Of a DNA stretch of 33,080 nt, positions 7,438 through 15,281 are shown one piece after another (the stretch's first letter is position 1; each line of letters starts with the position of its first letter). Below the pieces are notes generated by a model, which was not told where the DNA came from, ran no database searches, and was given only the letters and a program-made list of their open reading frames with translations. Origin of the DNA: UBA5603 sp964501315 (GTDB taxonomy: Bacteria; Bacillota_I; Bacilli_A; Izemoplasmatales; Hujiaoplasmataceae); NCBI GenBank assembly GCA_964501315.1, contig CAZCSO010000016.1, positions 1 to 33,080 of the forward strand. The letters are read 5' to 3'. The position numbers and the translations under genes were made by a program.

Positions 7438-8082
7438 ATGAAACTATTTATTGATACAGCGAATTTAAATGAAATCAAAACCGCTGCCGAATGGGGCATT
7501 ATAGCGGGAGTTACCACCAATCCTTCGTTGATTGCCAAAGAAGGAAGAGATCTCGTTGAGGTCATCAAAGAAATCTGCGACTTAGTCGATGGACCCATCA
7601 GTGCTGAAGTTCAAGAAGGTACTGCTGAAGCCATGGTAGAAGAGGCATTTGGTTATGCCAAAACGCATCCTAATATCGTCATCAAGATCCCGATGACGTT
7701 GGAAGGAATTAAAGCCGTTTCGATTTTGTCAAAACATCAGATTAAGACCAATGTGACGTTGTGCTTCTCGGTTTCTCAAGCCATGATGGCCGCTGCTGCC
7801 GGGGCGACGTACGTCTCACCGTTTATGGGAAGATTGGATGATTTAACAAAAACGGAGGATTCCGGATACTTGCTTCTAAACGACATTCGTATTGCGTTCG
7901 ATAACTATGGCATCGATACCGAAATCATTGCGGCTTCCATTCGCCATCCCAAACACGTTGAACAAGCAGCTTTGGCTGGGGCAGAAATTGCGACGATTCC
8001 CTTTAAGGTATTTTTACAGATGATTGAACATCCGTTAACGGCTAAAGGATTGGACATTTTCCGCGAAGCTTCGAAGAAATAA
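7438..8082 (+). CDS. tal: Transaldolase (short TalC/MipB type)
   Basis: The 214-residue protein is a short-form transaldolase of the non-oxidative pentose phosphate pathway, moving a dihydroxyacetone unit between sugar phosphates through a Schiff base. It begins MKLFIDTANLNEI, contains VTTNPSLIAKE, and has the catalytic lysine at K83 in VIKIPMT. The close relative fructose-6-phosphate aldolase usually has Gln and Tyr at two active-site positions; here the aligned residues appear to be E57 (SAEVQEG) and F129 (SPFMGR), which favours transaldolase. AAGGAGG precedes the ATG. It sits alone, away from the zwf-gnd genes at 16881-19141 that supply its pathway. Confidence 0.93.
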   Translation: MKLFIDTANLNEIKTAAEWGIIAGVTTNPSLIAKEGRDLVEVIKEICDLVDGPISAEVQEGTAEAMVEEAFGYAKTHPNIVIKIPMTLEGIKAVSILSKHQIKTNVTLCFSVSQAMMAAAAGATYVSPFMGRLDDLTKTEDSGYLLLNDIRIAFDNYGIDTEIIAASIRHPKHVEQAALAGAEIATIPFKVFLQMIEHPLTAKGLDIFREASKK

Positions 8083-8096
8083 TGCCATTGAATACC

Positions 8097-8135
8097 GGCT
8101 TACCGACTTGATTTTGAGTGGGTAAGCCTTTTTTT
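8097..8135 (+). terminator. Terminator after the transaldolase gene
   Basis: An 8-bp stem GGCTTACC/GGTAAGCC (8097-8104, 8121-8128) with a 16-base loop is followed by a T-run. Confidence 0.82.
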
Positions 8136-8149
8136 ATAAACCAAATCTT

Positions 8150-8178
8150 TTGCTTCTTTATTAAGATTATGAGACAAT
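8150..8178 (+). promoter_or_regulatory. Promoter of the EIIC-type gene
   Basis: TTGCTT (8150-8155) and GACAAT (8173-8178) are separated by 17 bases and lie 27 bases before the ATG. Confidence 0.45.
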
Positions 8179-8205
8179 AGAAAGCGAGTAAAGAGAGGGA
8201 TTCTG

Positions 8206-9225
8206 ATGCAAAAACAATCCAATCGTATGAACGTACGTTCTTATTTTGTTCACTCGCTTAACGGAATGGCATATGGACTGTTTTCAACTTTGATTATTGG
8301 TGTAATTATTCGTCAAATCGGTACATTGACTGGATGGGTGTTTTTGTTGGATCTGGCTACCATCCTAGCTTCCTTTATGGGCGTTGGGATTGGATTGGGC
8401 GTTGGGATTGGATTGAAATACCAAGGTCTGGTTTTGATTGCGGGTGCCGTAGCCGGTGGAATATCAACCCGAATTACCGTTTCTGATCCGATGGTTGCGT
8501 ATTTAACGACAGTGGTGACCGTCGAAATTATCCGTGCGATATTCAGAAAAAAAACCCCCTTTGATATTATTTTAATTCCGCTCATTAGCAGCCTCACTGC
8601 TTACGGAGTTGCCTGGCTAATCGGTCCGAGAATCGCGTCTATCATGACTTGGTTGGGCGATTTTATTCAATTAGCAACGACGCTTCAACCGTTCCTCATG
8701 GGAGTTATTATTGCGGTTGTCATGGGGATGGCATTGACCGCACCCATTTCATCGGCAGCGATTGCCATTGCCATCCAATTAGGTGGTATTGCAGGTGGCG
8801 CTGCGGTCGTTGGCGGTGCGGTTCAAATGGTGGGGTTTGCGGTCATGTCTCGAAAAGACAATTCGGTGGGGCAAGTCTTATCCATTGCATTTGGAACATC
8901 GATGCTTCAGTTTAAAAATATCGTAAAAAAACCCATTCTGTGGTTGCCGACGATTATTGTTTCGGCGGTATTGGGTCCAGTATCAACGCTTTTATTCAAA
9001 GTGACGACCGACTATAAAGGAGCGGGAATGGGTACTTCGGGTTTAGTAGGTCAGTTTTCGACCCTTTCCGCAATGGGTTATGAATGGTCTGTGGGGGTAA
9101 CCCTAGTATTACTTCATTTTGTCCTACCCGTTTTGTTGGTTTGGCTTGCGGATGAACTGTTCCGAAGAAAAGGGTGGATTCAACCCGGCGATTTACGGCT
9201 TGCGGATTTAAACAAATCAATCTAG
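8206..9225 (+). CDS. PTS EIIC-type membrane protein (PTS_EIIC_2 family)
   Basis: The 339-residue, glycine-rich protein has eight to ten membrane helices. The pattern, including LTAPISSAAIAIAI in the middle and the GAGMGTSGLVGQ segment near residue 272, matches the PTS_EIIC_2 family of putative sugar permeases. No EIIA or EIIB gene lies nearby, and the family is often found as an orphan, so a phosphotransfer role is uncertain. GAGAGGGA precedes the ATG. A perfect 18-base tandem duplication (8379-8414) makes GVGIGL occur twice in one helix. It follows the transaldolase but has its own promoter and terminator. Confidence 0.8.
   Translation: MQKQSNRMNVRSYFVHSLNGMAYGLFSTLIIGVIIRQIGTLTGWVFLLDLATILASFMGVGIGLGVGIGLKYQGLVLIAGAVAGGISTRITVSDPMVAYLTTVVTVEIIRAIFRKKTPFDIILIPLISSLTAYGVAWLIGPRIASIMTWLGDFIQLATTLQPFLMGVIIAVVMGMALTAPISSAAIAIAIQLGGIAGGAAVVGGAVQMVGFAVMSRKDNSVGQVLSIAFGTSMLQFKNIVKKPILWLPTIIVSAVLGPVSTLLFKVTTDYKGAGMGTSGLVGQFSTLSAMGYEWSVGVTLVLLHFVLPVLLVWLADELFRRKGWIQPGDLRLADLNKSI
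8379..8414 (+). repeat. 18-base perfect tandem duplication in the EIIC-type gene
   Basis: Two identical 18-base units (8379-8396 and 8397-8414, each starting GGGCGTTGGGATTGG) lie head to tail and in frame. They encode two copies of the hexapeptide GVGIGL within a membrane helix. Confidence 0.95.
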
Positions 9226-9251
9226 ACATCCCTTAACTGGGATGTTTTTTT
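9226..9251 (+). terminator. Terminator after the EIIC-type gene
   Basis: The 7-bp stem ACATCCC/GGGATGT (9226-9232, 9239-9245), with a 6-base loop, begins right after the stop codon and runs into seven T residues. Confidence 0.85.
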
Positions 9252-9271
9252 GATTTTTAAGTTTGCAATCA

Positions 9272-9280
9272 TGGTATAAT
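9272..9280 (+). promoter_or_regulatory. Extended -10 promoter of the amrS operon
   Basis: TGG followed by TATAAT (9275-9280), 18 bases before the first ATG. No convincing -35 at 16-18 bases. Confidence 0.55.
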
Positions 9281-9298
9281 TAAAGTGAAGGTGATACC

Positions 9299-10168
9299 AT
9301 GATGGAAGCCATGCTTTATGAAAAATTGCCCAATCAATCGGTTCGTTGTCATCTCTGTTTTCATCGGTGTGTAATAGCGGATAAAAAACGGGGATTTTGT
9401 CATGTTCGAGAAAATCAAAACGGTGTTTTGTATGCACTCAATTATGGCCTAACGATTGCGGCTTCCGTTGACCCAATCGAGAAAAAACCGTTGTATCACT
9501 TTTTACCGAACACGTGGATTTACTCCTTTGCGGCGCAAGGATGCAATTTCAAATGTCCGTGGTGCCAAAATTATGATATTTCACAAGTGACGAATCCAAA
9601 CGATGCCGTAGAAGGCATCGAGATTACACCAGAAGAACACGTAAAACGCGCATTGAAGGCACAAACCCCGGCGATTGCGTATACTTACAGCGAACCGACT
9701 GTTTTTTTCGAATATGCTTTGGCAACGATGAAATGTGCTCATGAAGCCCACTTGAAGAATGTGTGGGTATCAAATGGCGCCATCACCGAAGAAGCGTTGG
9801 CATTACTCATTCCGTTTTTGGATGCGGCGAACATCGACTACAAAGGCGATGAGGATGTCTATAATCACTCTTGTTATGGCAATCTCAAACAAGTCCAAAC
9901 AACGCTAAAATTGCTTTTTAACGCACACGTTCATATCGAAATCACCACATTGATCATACCGGGTATCAACGATACCGACGAGCACTTCCGTCGGATTGCG
10001 AATTTTATTTTCTCTGAGTTATCGCCCGATGTGCCGTGGCACATCAGTCGATTTTTCCCGCATTGGAAATTATTAACAACGCCAATTACACCGCTTTCAA
10101 CGTTGAAGCGTGCACAAAAAATCGGTTACGAAGCCGGACTTACAACCATCCATATAGGAAATGTATAG
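9299..10168 (+). CDS. amrS: AmmeMemoRadiSam system radical SAM enzyme
   Basis: The 289-residue protein is the radical-SAM member of the AMMECR1/Memo/radical-SAM trio. The cluster motif CNFKCPWC (C82, C86, C89) should hold the [4Fe-4S] that cleaves S-adenosylmethionine. The N-terminus carries the extra cysteine set typical of this subfamily (C17, C20, C24, C34 in CHLCFHRC...GFC), followed by EKKPLYHF. The reaction and substrate of the family are unknown. Two ATGs lie in tandem at 9299 and 9302; GAAGGTG precedes both, so the exact start is open by one codon. It opens a unit with the LigB-AMMECR1 gene 9 bases downstream, the same partnership seen in many bacteria and archaea. Confidence 0.92.
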   Translation: MMEAMLYEKLPNQSVRCHLCFHRCVIADKKRGFCHVRENQNGVLYALNYGLTIAASVDPIEKKPLYHFLPNTWIYSFAAQGCNFKCPWCQNYDISQVTNPNDAVEGIEITPEEHVKRALKAQTPAIAYTYSEPTVFFEYALATMKCAHEAHLKNVWVSNGAITEEALALLIPFLDAANIDYKGDEDVYNHSCYGNLKQVQTTLKLLFNAHVHIEITTLIIPGINDTDEHFRRIANFIFSELSPDVPWHISRFFPHWKLLTTPITPLSTLKRAQKIGYEAGLTTIHIGNV

Positions 10169-10177
10169 GAGGGTATT

Positions 10178-11563
10178 ATGTCTCTATTAGCTAGTTTTTT
10201 TGTTCCCCATCCACCGCTCATTTTACCTGCCATTGGCAAAGGTGAAGAACGAAAGATTCAAGCAACCATCGAAGCGTACCAAGAGGTAGCTGAAACGATA
10301 ACGTTCTTGAAACCCGATACGATTGTGGTGATTTCCCCACACGCGACAACGTACGGTGATTATTTCTATGTCGCTCCCGGTCTTCATGCGGAGGGATCCT
10401 TCGCATCGTTTGGTGCTCCGAGCATTATCGTTGACGTCGACTATGATGATGAATTGAGACGATTGATTATCGAAGAAGGAACTAACGTCAATCTTCCTTG
10501 CGGAACATTGGGAGAAAAGAGTCGAGATTTGGATCATGGAACGATGATTCCATTATCCTTCATTCAATCACGCTATAGCTCGTTTAAAACGGTTCGACTT
10601 TCCTTTTCTTATTTACCCCGAAGCGATCACTATCGCTATGGAATGGCGATTAAAAAGGCTATTGATCGGACGAATAAATCCGTAGTGGTTATCGCGAGTG
10701 GTGACTTGTCACATACGTTAATCCATGAAGGACCCTATGGGTATACTCAAGAAGGACCTGAATTTGATCAGTGGATGCAATCGCTTGTGACGACAACTCG
10801 GTTTGACGAGTGCTTTACCAAAAACGAGCATTGGTTGGAAAAGGCCAACGAATGCGGATTTCGAAGCTTTCTGATTATGACAGGTTTGTTTGACGGCTAC
10901 TCGGTTGATTCCAAACTTCTTAGTTATGAAGGACCGTTTGGAGTCGGCTATTTGGTGGCCTCCTTTAAATCTCGTGAAAGCGATGAAAGCAGACGGTTTT
11001 TGAATGCCTATCTTGATTTCGAAACAAAACGACTGGATGAAAAAAAGCAAATGGAAGATCCTTACGTGTCGTTAGCTCGACAATCAATAACTTACTTTGT
11101 TAAAAATCGAAAAAGAATGGCGATTCCTAACGATACTGATACGAAAATGTTAACGACAAAAGCCGGTGTTTTTGTTTCCCTTAAAAAGGATCATCAACTG
11201 CGAGGGTGTATCGGGACGACCGCACCTACGACGCCTTCCGTGGCACATGAAATCATTAATAATGCCATCTTGGCAGCGAGTGAGGACCCACGTTTTTCAC
11301 CGGTGGAACTCCCTGAACTACCTTTTATCGAGGTATCGGTTGATGTATTGATGGAAGCCGAACCCATTGATTCAACAGCTCTTTTAAATCCTAAGATCTA
11401 TGGTGTCATTGTTCAATCCGGTCACAAAAGTGGATTATTACTACCTAATCTTGAAGGTGTCGATACCGTTGAAGAACAACTATCGATTGTGTTACGAAAA
11501 GCTCATATTCATCCTTCAGAACCGTATACCATGCAACGTTTTGAAGTTATTCGACATGATTAA
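10178..11563 (+). CDS. amrA: LigB/Memo-like domain fused to AMMECR1 domain
   Basis: This 461-residue fusion has two parts. Residues 1-265 resemble the class III extradiol dioxygenase/Memo fold: PHPPLI (H11), SPHATTYG (H55), LDHG (H120), GDLSH (H179) and NECGFRS (E225). H11, H55 and E225 are candidates for a non-haem metal site by analogy with LigB. Residues about 293-460 are an AMMECR1 domain with its signature LRGCIG at 341-346. AMMECR1's reaction is unknown. AGGAGGG precedes the ATG. With AmrS immediately upstream this makes a complete AmmeMemoRadiSam set from two genes. The THUMP methyltransferase follows 11 bases later. Whether the N-terminal domain is a true dioxygenase or only a metal-binding relative cannot be decided from sequence. 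Confidence 0.9.
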   Translation: MSLLASFFVPHPPLILPAIGKGEERKIQATIEAYQEVAETITFLKPDTIVVISPHATTYGDYFYVAPGLHAEGSFASFGAPSIIVDVDYDDELRRLIIEEGTNVNLPCGTLGEKSRDLDHGTMIPLSFIQSRYSSFKTVRLSFSYLPRSDHYRYGMAIKKAIDRTNKSVVVIASGDLSHTLIHEGPYGYTQEGPEFDQWMQSLVTTTRFDECFTKNEHWLEKANECGFRSFLIMTGLFDGYSVDSKLLSYEGPFGVGYLVASFKSRESDESRRFLNAYLDFETKRLDEKKQMEDPYVSLARQSITYFVKNRKRMAIPNDTDTKMLTTKAGVFVSLKKDHQLRGCIGTTAPTTPSVAHEIINNAILAASEDPRFSPVELPELPFIEVSVDVLMEAEPIDSTALLNPKIYGVIVQSGHKSGLLLPNLEGVDTVEEQLSIVLRKAHIHPSEPYTMQRFEVIRHD

Positions 11564-11574
11564 AGGAGTACTCT

Positions 11575-12714
11575 ATGAACTTAAGATTAATTGCAACGAC
11601 CGCATTTGGCGTTGAAGCCGTGTGCAAACGTGAAATTGAAGCGTTAGGCTATTCGATTGTCTCGACCGAAAACGGTAAAATCACCTATTTAAGCGATGAA
11701 ACAGGGTTGGTCAAATCCAATTTATGGCTTCGAACCGCTGATCGAGTGTTTGTTGAAATCGGTTCGTTTAAAGCCGTCACGTTCGATGAATTATTTGAAC
11801 AAACCCACCAATTACCATGGGAAGAATGGATTGATGAAACCGGAGCGTTCCCGGTAAATGGAACCAGTGTTAAGTCAACGCTTTTTAGTCTTTCTGATTG
11901 TCAAGCCATTATAAAGAAAGCCATCGTCACGCGTTTGAAATCGCACTACCACCAAGAATGGTTTGACGAATCAGGGCCTCTTTATCCCGTTCGTTTTACG
12001 ATTTATAACGATATCGTAACCTTGATGATCGATACCTCCGGAGAGTCTTTGCACAAACGCGGATACCGAAAAGAAGCCATCACTGCTCCGCTAAAAGAAA
12101 CGTTGGCCGCTTCGATGGTTTTACTAAGTTATTGGCGAAATGATCGCACGTTAGTGGACTACTTTTGTGGTTCGGGAACGATTCTTATTGAAGCGGCGTT
12201 GATTGGCAGAAATATCGCACCCGGACTTTACCGCGATTTTAATGCATGTCATTGGCCACGCTTGAAAGCCTCGCTTTGGGATCAAGAACGATTGCGTGCC
12301 AAACTGGCACAAAAACCCTCGGGATCGTTATCCCTAAAAGGCTTTGATATTGATTCGCACGTGATTGAAAAAGCGAAGAAAAACGCAGACTATGCCGGTG
12401 TTATAAACGATATTACGTTTGCCGTTCAGGATTTTTTAAAACCCATTTTTGTGGAACCATACGGCATTTGGATATCCAATCCACCGTACGGAGATCGCCT
12501 AGAAAAAGATACGGATTTAGAGCCCCTTTACCGAGTTATAACCAAACGGATTGATTCTTGGTCGACGTGGTCGATTTACCTATTGACTCCCAAACAGGAG
12601 TACATGATGAAAATAAAACGACCCATCGGTCGAAAACGCAAGTTTTATAATGGCAATATTGAAACAAACTATTATCAATTTTATGGACCCAATCCTCATA
12701 AACTAAACGACTAA
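11575..12714 (+). CDS. THUMP-domain rRNA methyltransferase (RlmL N-terminal/YpsC-like)
   Basis: The 379-residue protein has an N-terminal THUMP RNA-binding region (about 45-160) and a C-terminal Rossmann methyltransferase. The AdoMet motif is DYFCGSGT (195-202), and the catalytic SNPPYG (301-306) is the NPPY type used to methylate an exocyclic amino group. This fits guanine-N2 methylation of 23S rRNA as done by RlmL relatives. AAAGGAG lies upstream of the ATG, 11 bases after the AMMECR1 fusion, so it is in the same transcription unit. The gene is complete; the exact target base is not readable from sequence. Confidence 0.92.
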   Translation: MNLRLIATTAFGVEAVCKREIEALGYSIVSTENGKITYLSDETGLVKSNLWLRTADRVFVEIGSFKAVTFDELFEQTHQLPWEEWIDETGAFPVNGTSVKSTLFSLSDCQAIIKKAIVTRLKSHYHQEWFDESGPLYPVRFTIYNDIVTLMIDTSGESLHKRGYRKEAITAPLKETLAASMVLLSYWRNDRTLVDYFCGSGTILIEAALIGRNIAPGLYRDFNACHWPRLKASLWDQERLRAKLAQKPSGSLSLKGFDIDSHVIEKAKKNADYAGVINDITFAVQDFLKPIFVEPYGIWISNPPYGDRLEKDTDLEPLYRVITKRIDSWSTWSIYLLTPKQEYMMKIKRPIGRKRKFYNGNIETNYYQFYGPNPHKLND

Positions 12715-12725
12715 AGAAGGATACT

Positions 12726-14108
12726 ATGCCACGACTGACCGATGAACATCGCCGTGAACGTCTTTTAACAGGCCCCATCTGGAAAACGTTGTTTTGGATG
12801 ACAACACCGCTTGCCATCTATGCGTTTTTCAATTATCTTTATGGCTTTTTTGATTTTTTGATGGTTTCCACCATCGGGACGACCGATGTGGCCACCGTCT
12901 TTTTTGTTGAAGATATCAAAGGCGCGATCAGTGCCATTGGCGGTGGGATCGCCATTGGAGGCGCAGTCTATGTTGCCCGTTATTTTGGTGCCAAAGCGTT
13001 CGATACGGCAAGGCACTATGCGGGACAGACCTTGGTGTTTGCGTTTTTAGTTAGTGCCTTTTTTGCGATTGTCACCATCGTTTTTGGAAGCCATTTGATG
13101 CGCTTATTCAATGCCCCACAAGAAATGATCGATACGGGAATGTCGTATTATTCAGTTCAAATGGCTTCGACCGTTGTTCTTTCAATCAACGCTGTATACA
13201 TGGCCATTGAGCGGTCAAAGGGCAATACGAAACGCGTCATGGGGTTAAACATCATCGCCATGATCATCAAATTGGCTTTAACGTATCTAATGATTATTGT
13301 TTTAAAAAAGGAGATTGTTTGGGTTGCACTATCAACATTGATTGCTCAAGTATTCTTAATGATGATTGGTCTAATTTATTTATTTGCGACGAATCACGTG
13401 CTGACACTTCGACTCACTGACTTACGCTGGGAAACATCCTTGGTGAAAACCATTACCGTGATGGCTTTACCGATTATAGCAGGTAAATTTTTCTTCAGTT
13501 TAGGCCGTGTCATTGTCAATGGAATTGCGGCCATTTATGGAACAACGGCCATAGCAGCCTTCGGTCTGGCAACGAAATTAGTGGGTGGACCGGGAGCTAT
13601 TGCTGCTATCTACGAAGAATCTACGGCAGCAATGGCTTCGATGAACATCGGTGATCGAAAAGTCAAACGGGCGTTTCAAACGTATGTTTCTGCGAACGTC
13701 CAAGCTGTCTTAATCGGTTTAGTGGGCATGTTATTGGTGGTAACGTTCATCGATACCATGATTCCTTGGTTTACAACTAATAGTTCGGTTGAGTTTGCAA
13801 CATTGGCTAAACATATTTTTGCGTTTGAAAAATTCTCAATCATGAGCAGTGCTACGATTGCCATCGTCGGAGCGACCTTTATCAGTTTTAAGCTTCCGAG
13901 AATGTCGTTTTATTTAAACATGATTCGATTGTATGCGCTGCGTATTCCGATTTTGATTTTGCTAATAGCACTTAAAGTAGAGGCAATCGCGCTTGGGTAT
14001 GTGATGTTTATCTCCAATACGACGACAGCGATTATTTCAATTGTATTGATTTATGTATATTATCGAAAGATAAAGCAGTTCGGATACTTAGACATGGCAT
14101 ACGATTAG
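12726..14108 (+). CDS. MATE-family multidrug/cation antiporter
   Basis: This 460-residue membrane protein has about 12 helices in two homologous halves, typical of MATE exporters that expel cationic compounds or metabolites using Na+ or H+. The N-terminal segment TGPIWKTLFWMTTPLAIYA and the following GFFDFLMVSTIG correspond to the usual helix 1-2 region. AAGAAGGA precedes the ATG, 11 bases after the methyltransferase, so it is the last gene of the amrS unit. Its substrate is unknown. A second, distinct MATE gene is at 26768-28198. Confidence 0.9.
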   Translation: MPRLTDEHRRERLLTGPIWKTLFWMTTPLAIYAFFNYLYGFFDFLMVSTIGTTDVATVFFVEDIKGAISAIGGGIAIGGAVYVARYFGAKAFDTARHYAGQTLVFAFLVSAFFAIVTIVFGSHLMRLFNAPQEMIDTGMSYYSVQMASTVVLSINAVYMAIERSKGNTKRVMGLNIIAMIIKLALTYLMIIVLKKEIVWVALSTLIAQVFLMMIGLIYLFATNHVLTLRLTDLRWETSLVKTITVMALPIIAGKFFFSLGRVIVNGIAAIYGTTAIAAFGLATKLVGGPGAIAAIYEESTAAMASMNIGDRKVKRAFQTYVSANVQAVLIGLVGMLLVVTFIDTMIPWFTTNSSVEFATLAKHIFAFEKFSIMSSATIAIVGATFISFKLPRMSFYLNMIRLYALRIPILILLIALKVEAIALGYVMFISNTTTAIISIVLIYVYYRKIKQFGYLDMAYD

Positions 14109-14110
14109 AT

Positions 14111-14135
14111 AAGCCTTCTCTTTTGAGGGCTTTTT
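14111..14135 (+). terminator. Probable terminator after the first MATE gene
   Basis: AAGCC/GGCTT (14111-14115, 14128-14132) plus inner CTC/GAG with a two-base bulge, followed by a short T-run. Weaker than the others. Confidence 0.6.
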
Positions 14136-14148
14136 AAATGAGCATATC

Positions 14149-14179
14149 TCTTGAATTCAAGATAAATTTTTGATAAGAT
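14149..14179 (+). promoter_or_regulatory. Promoter with an overlapping palindromic operator (MhqR-like)
   Basis: TTGAAT (14151-14156), a 17-base spacer and TAAGAT (14174-14179) form the promoter. The -35 lies inside the perfect 14-base palindrome TCTTGAATTCAAGA (14149-14162), itself flanked by TAT on the left and TA on the right. As I recall it, the MhqR operator of Bacillus has a GAATTC core flanked by TATCT/AGATA, which this resembles. Autoregulation by the downstream MarR protein is inferred. Confidence 0.6.
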
Positions 14180-14195
14180 GAGTACAGGTGAACGT

Positions 14196-14615
14196 ATGGC
14201 AAAAGAAGATTTGAAATTAGTCATTGCATTGACGCGCAGTTATCATCAACTCGTTCAAGAAATAACCAAACACGTAGGCATGTATTCGCTGTCACTCAGT
14301 GAATTTGGCGTATTGGAATTGTTGTATCACAAAGGATCCCAATCGGTCCAAAAAATCGCCGAAAAGATCCTCGTGACAAGCGGGACTATGACCTATGTCA
14401 TCAACCAACTGGAAAAAAAAGGATTCGTGGAACGCAAACCATGCAACGAAGATTTACGGATTCGTTACGTTGCGTTGACAGAAGAGGGTTCAAACTTGAT
14501 GGACCAAGTGTTTCCAGAACATGAACGATTTGTAGAATCGCTTTTTAGCGGTCTATCCAATGACGAAAAACAAATCCTTTTTGACGCCTTAGTTACCCTT
14601 CAAAACCATATCTAA
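14196..14615 (+). CDS. MarR-family transcriptional regulator, MhqR-like
   Basis: From the ATG at 14196 the protein has 139 residues and a winged-helix fold. Landmarks include LGVLELLYHKG-like wording (EFGVLELLYHKGSQ), the recognition helix near VTSGTMTYVINQLEKKG, the wing RKPCNEDLRIRYVALTEEG, and FPEH. These resemble MhqR, which in Bacillus represses quinone-detoxifying genes. An upstream in-frame ATG at 14178 sits within the predicted -10 box, so the 14196 start with AGGTGA five bases before it is preferred. The FMN reductase gene follows 29 bases later, the expected target. It has a cysteine (in KPCNED) that could sense electrophiles, but this is inference. Confidence 0.85.
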   Translation: MAKEDLKLVIALTRSYHQLVQEITKHVGMYSLSLSEFGVLELLYHKGSQSVQKIAEKILVTSGTMTYVINQLEKKGFVERKPCNEDLRIRYVALTEEGSNLMDQVFPEHERFVESLFSGLSNDEKQILFDALVTLQNHI

Positions 14616-14644
14616 TCAACATCATTATACAAAGGAGAAACATT

Positions 14645-15190
14645 ATGAATCAATCACCGTTAAAAATTGGCATTATCTTAGGAACAACCCGTGAAGGCAG
14701 AGTCAGTCGTCAGGTCGGCGAATGGGTGCTTTCGAAAGCATCCGCTCGGAATGACGCTACATTCGAACTGCTCGATCTTCGTGATTATCCGCTTCCGTTT
14801 TATGGATTGGATGGAACCAACCCCTCCATTGTTAAATGGAATCAAAAACTATCAGAACTCGATGGGTTTATTTTCGTAACGGCTGAATACAATCATTCGA
14901 TTCCAGCCGTATTGAAGAACGCACTTGATTGGGCAAAAGATGCTTGGAATAACAAAGCGGCGGGTATCGTCAGCTATGGATCGGCGTATGGCGCACGAGC
15001 AGCCGAACATTTGCGTGGCATCTTGAACGAACTTCAAATTGCCGATGTTCGGACTCAAGTCTTATTATCACTGTTTACGGATTTTGAAAATTACCAAACC
15101 TTTAAACCACAAGGGTTGCATCAAACCAATTTAGATTCTATGCTCAATCAATTGACAACCTGGGCAAAAGCGTTAAAAACCATCCGTTAA
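14645..15190 (+). CDS. NADPH-dependent FMN reductase / quinone (azo)reductase family
   Basis: The 181-residue flavodoxin-fold protein carries the FMN phosphate-binding loop GTTREGRVS (14-22), the EYNHSIPAVLKNALDW signature (about 80-95), and SYGSAYGARAAE. Such enzymes reduce FMN, quinones or azo compounds with NAD(P)H in the cytoplasm. AAAGGAG precedes the ATG. It is paired with an MhqR-like repressor, which suggests induction by quinones or electrophiles. The exact substrate cannot be decided from sequence. It ends at a clean terminator. Confidence 0.9.
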   Translation: MNQSPLKIGIILGTTREGRVSRQVGEWVLSKASARNDATFELLDLRDYPLPFYGLDGTNPSIVKWNQKLSELDGFIFVTAEYNHSIPAVLKNALDWAKDAWNNKAAGIVSYGSAYGARAAEHLRGILNELQIADVRTQVLLSLFTDFENYQTFKPQGLHQTNLDSMLNQLTTWAKALKTIR

Positions 15191-15195
15191 GAAAT

Positions 15196-15218
15196 AAACC
15201 ATGGCGACATGGTTTTTT
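15196..15218 (+). terminator. Terminator after the FMN reductase gene
   Basis: An 8-bp stem AAACCATG/CATGGTTT (15196-15203, 15208-15215) with GCGA tetraloop, followed by T residues. Confidence 0.85.
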
Positions 15219-15226
15219 GTTAGCGA

Positions 15227-15255
15227 TTGATTCAAAGATTCCTTCGTGATATAAT
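15227..15255 (+). promoter_or_regulatory. Promoter of the diguanylate cyclase gene
   Basis: TTGATT (15227-15232), a 17-base spacer and TATAAT (15250-15255), 26 bases before the proposed TTG start. Confidence 0.65.
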
Positions 15256-15281
15256 AAATTTGAATCAATGAGGTGATAGTT

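Noticed and set aside
10223..11050. Reverse-strand open frames across the LigB-AMMECR1 gene
   Set aside because: They are antisense shadows with no ribosome site, and the forward gene has clear conserved motifs.
14178..14195. ATG start for the MarR regulator at 14178
   Set aside because: It overlaps the predicted -10 box, so it would not be in the transcript; AGGTGA is well placed for the ATG at 14196.
15273..15281. GTG start for the diguanylate cyclase
   Set aside because: The GTG is part of the AGGTGA ribosome site that fits the TTG at 15282.
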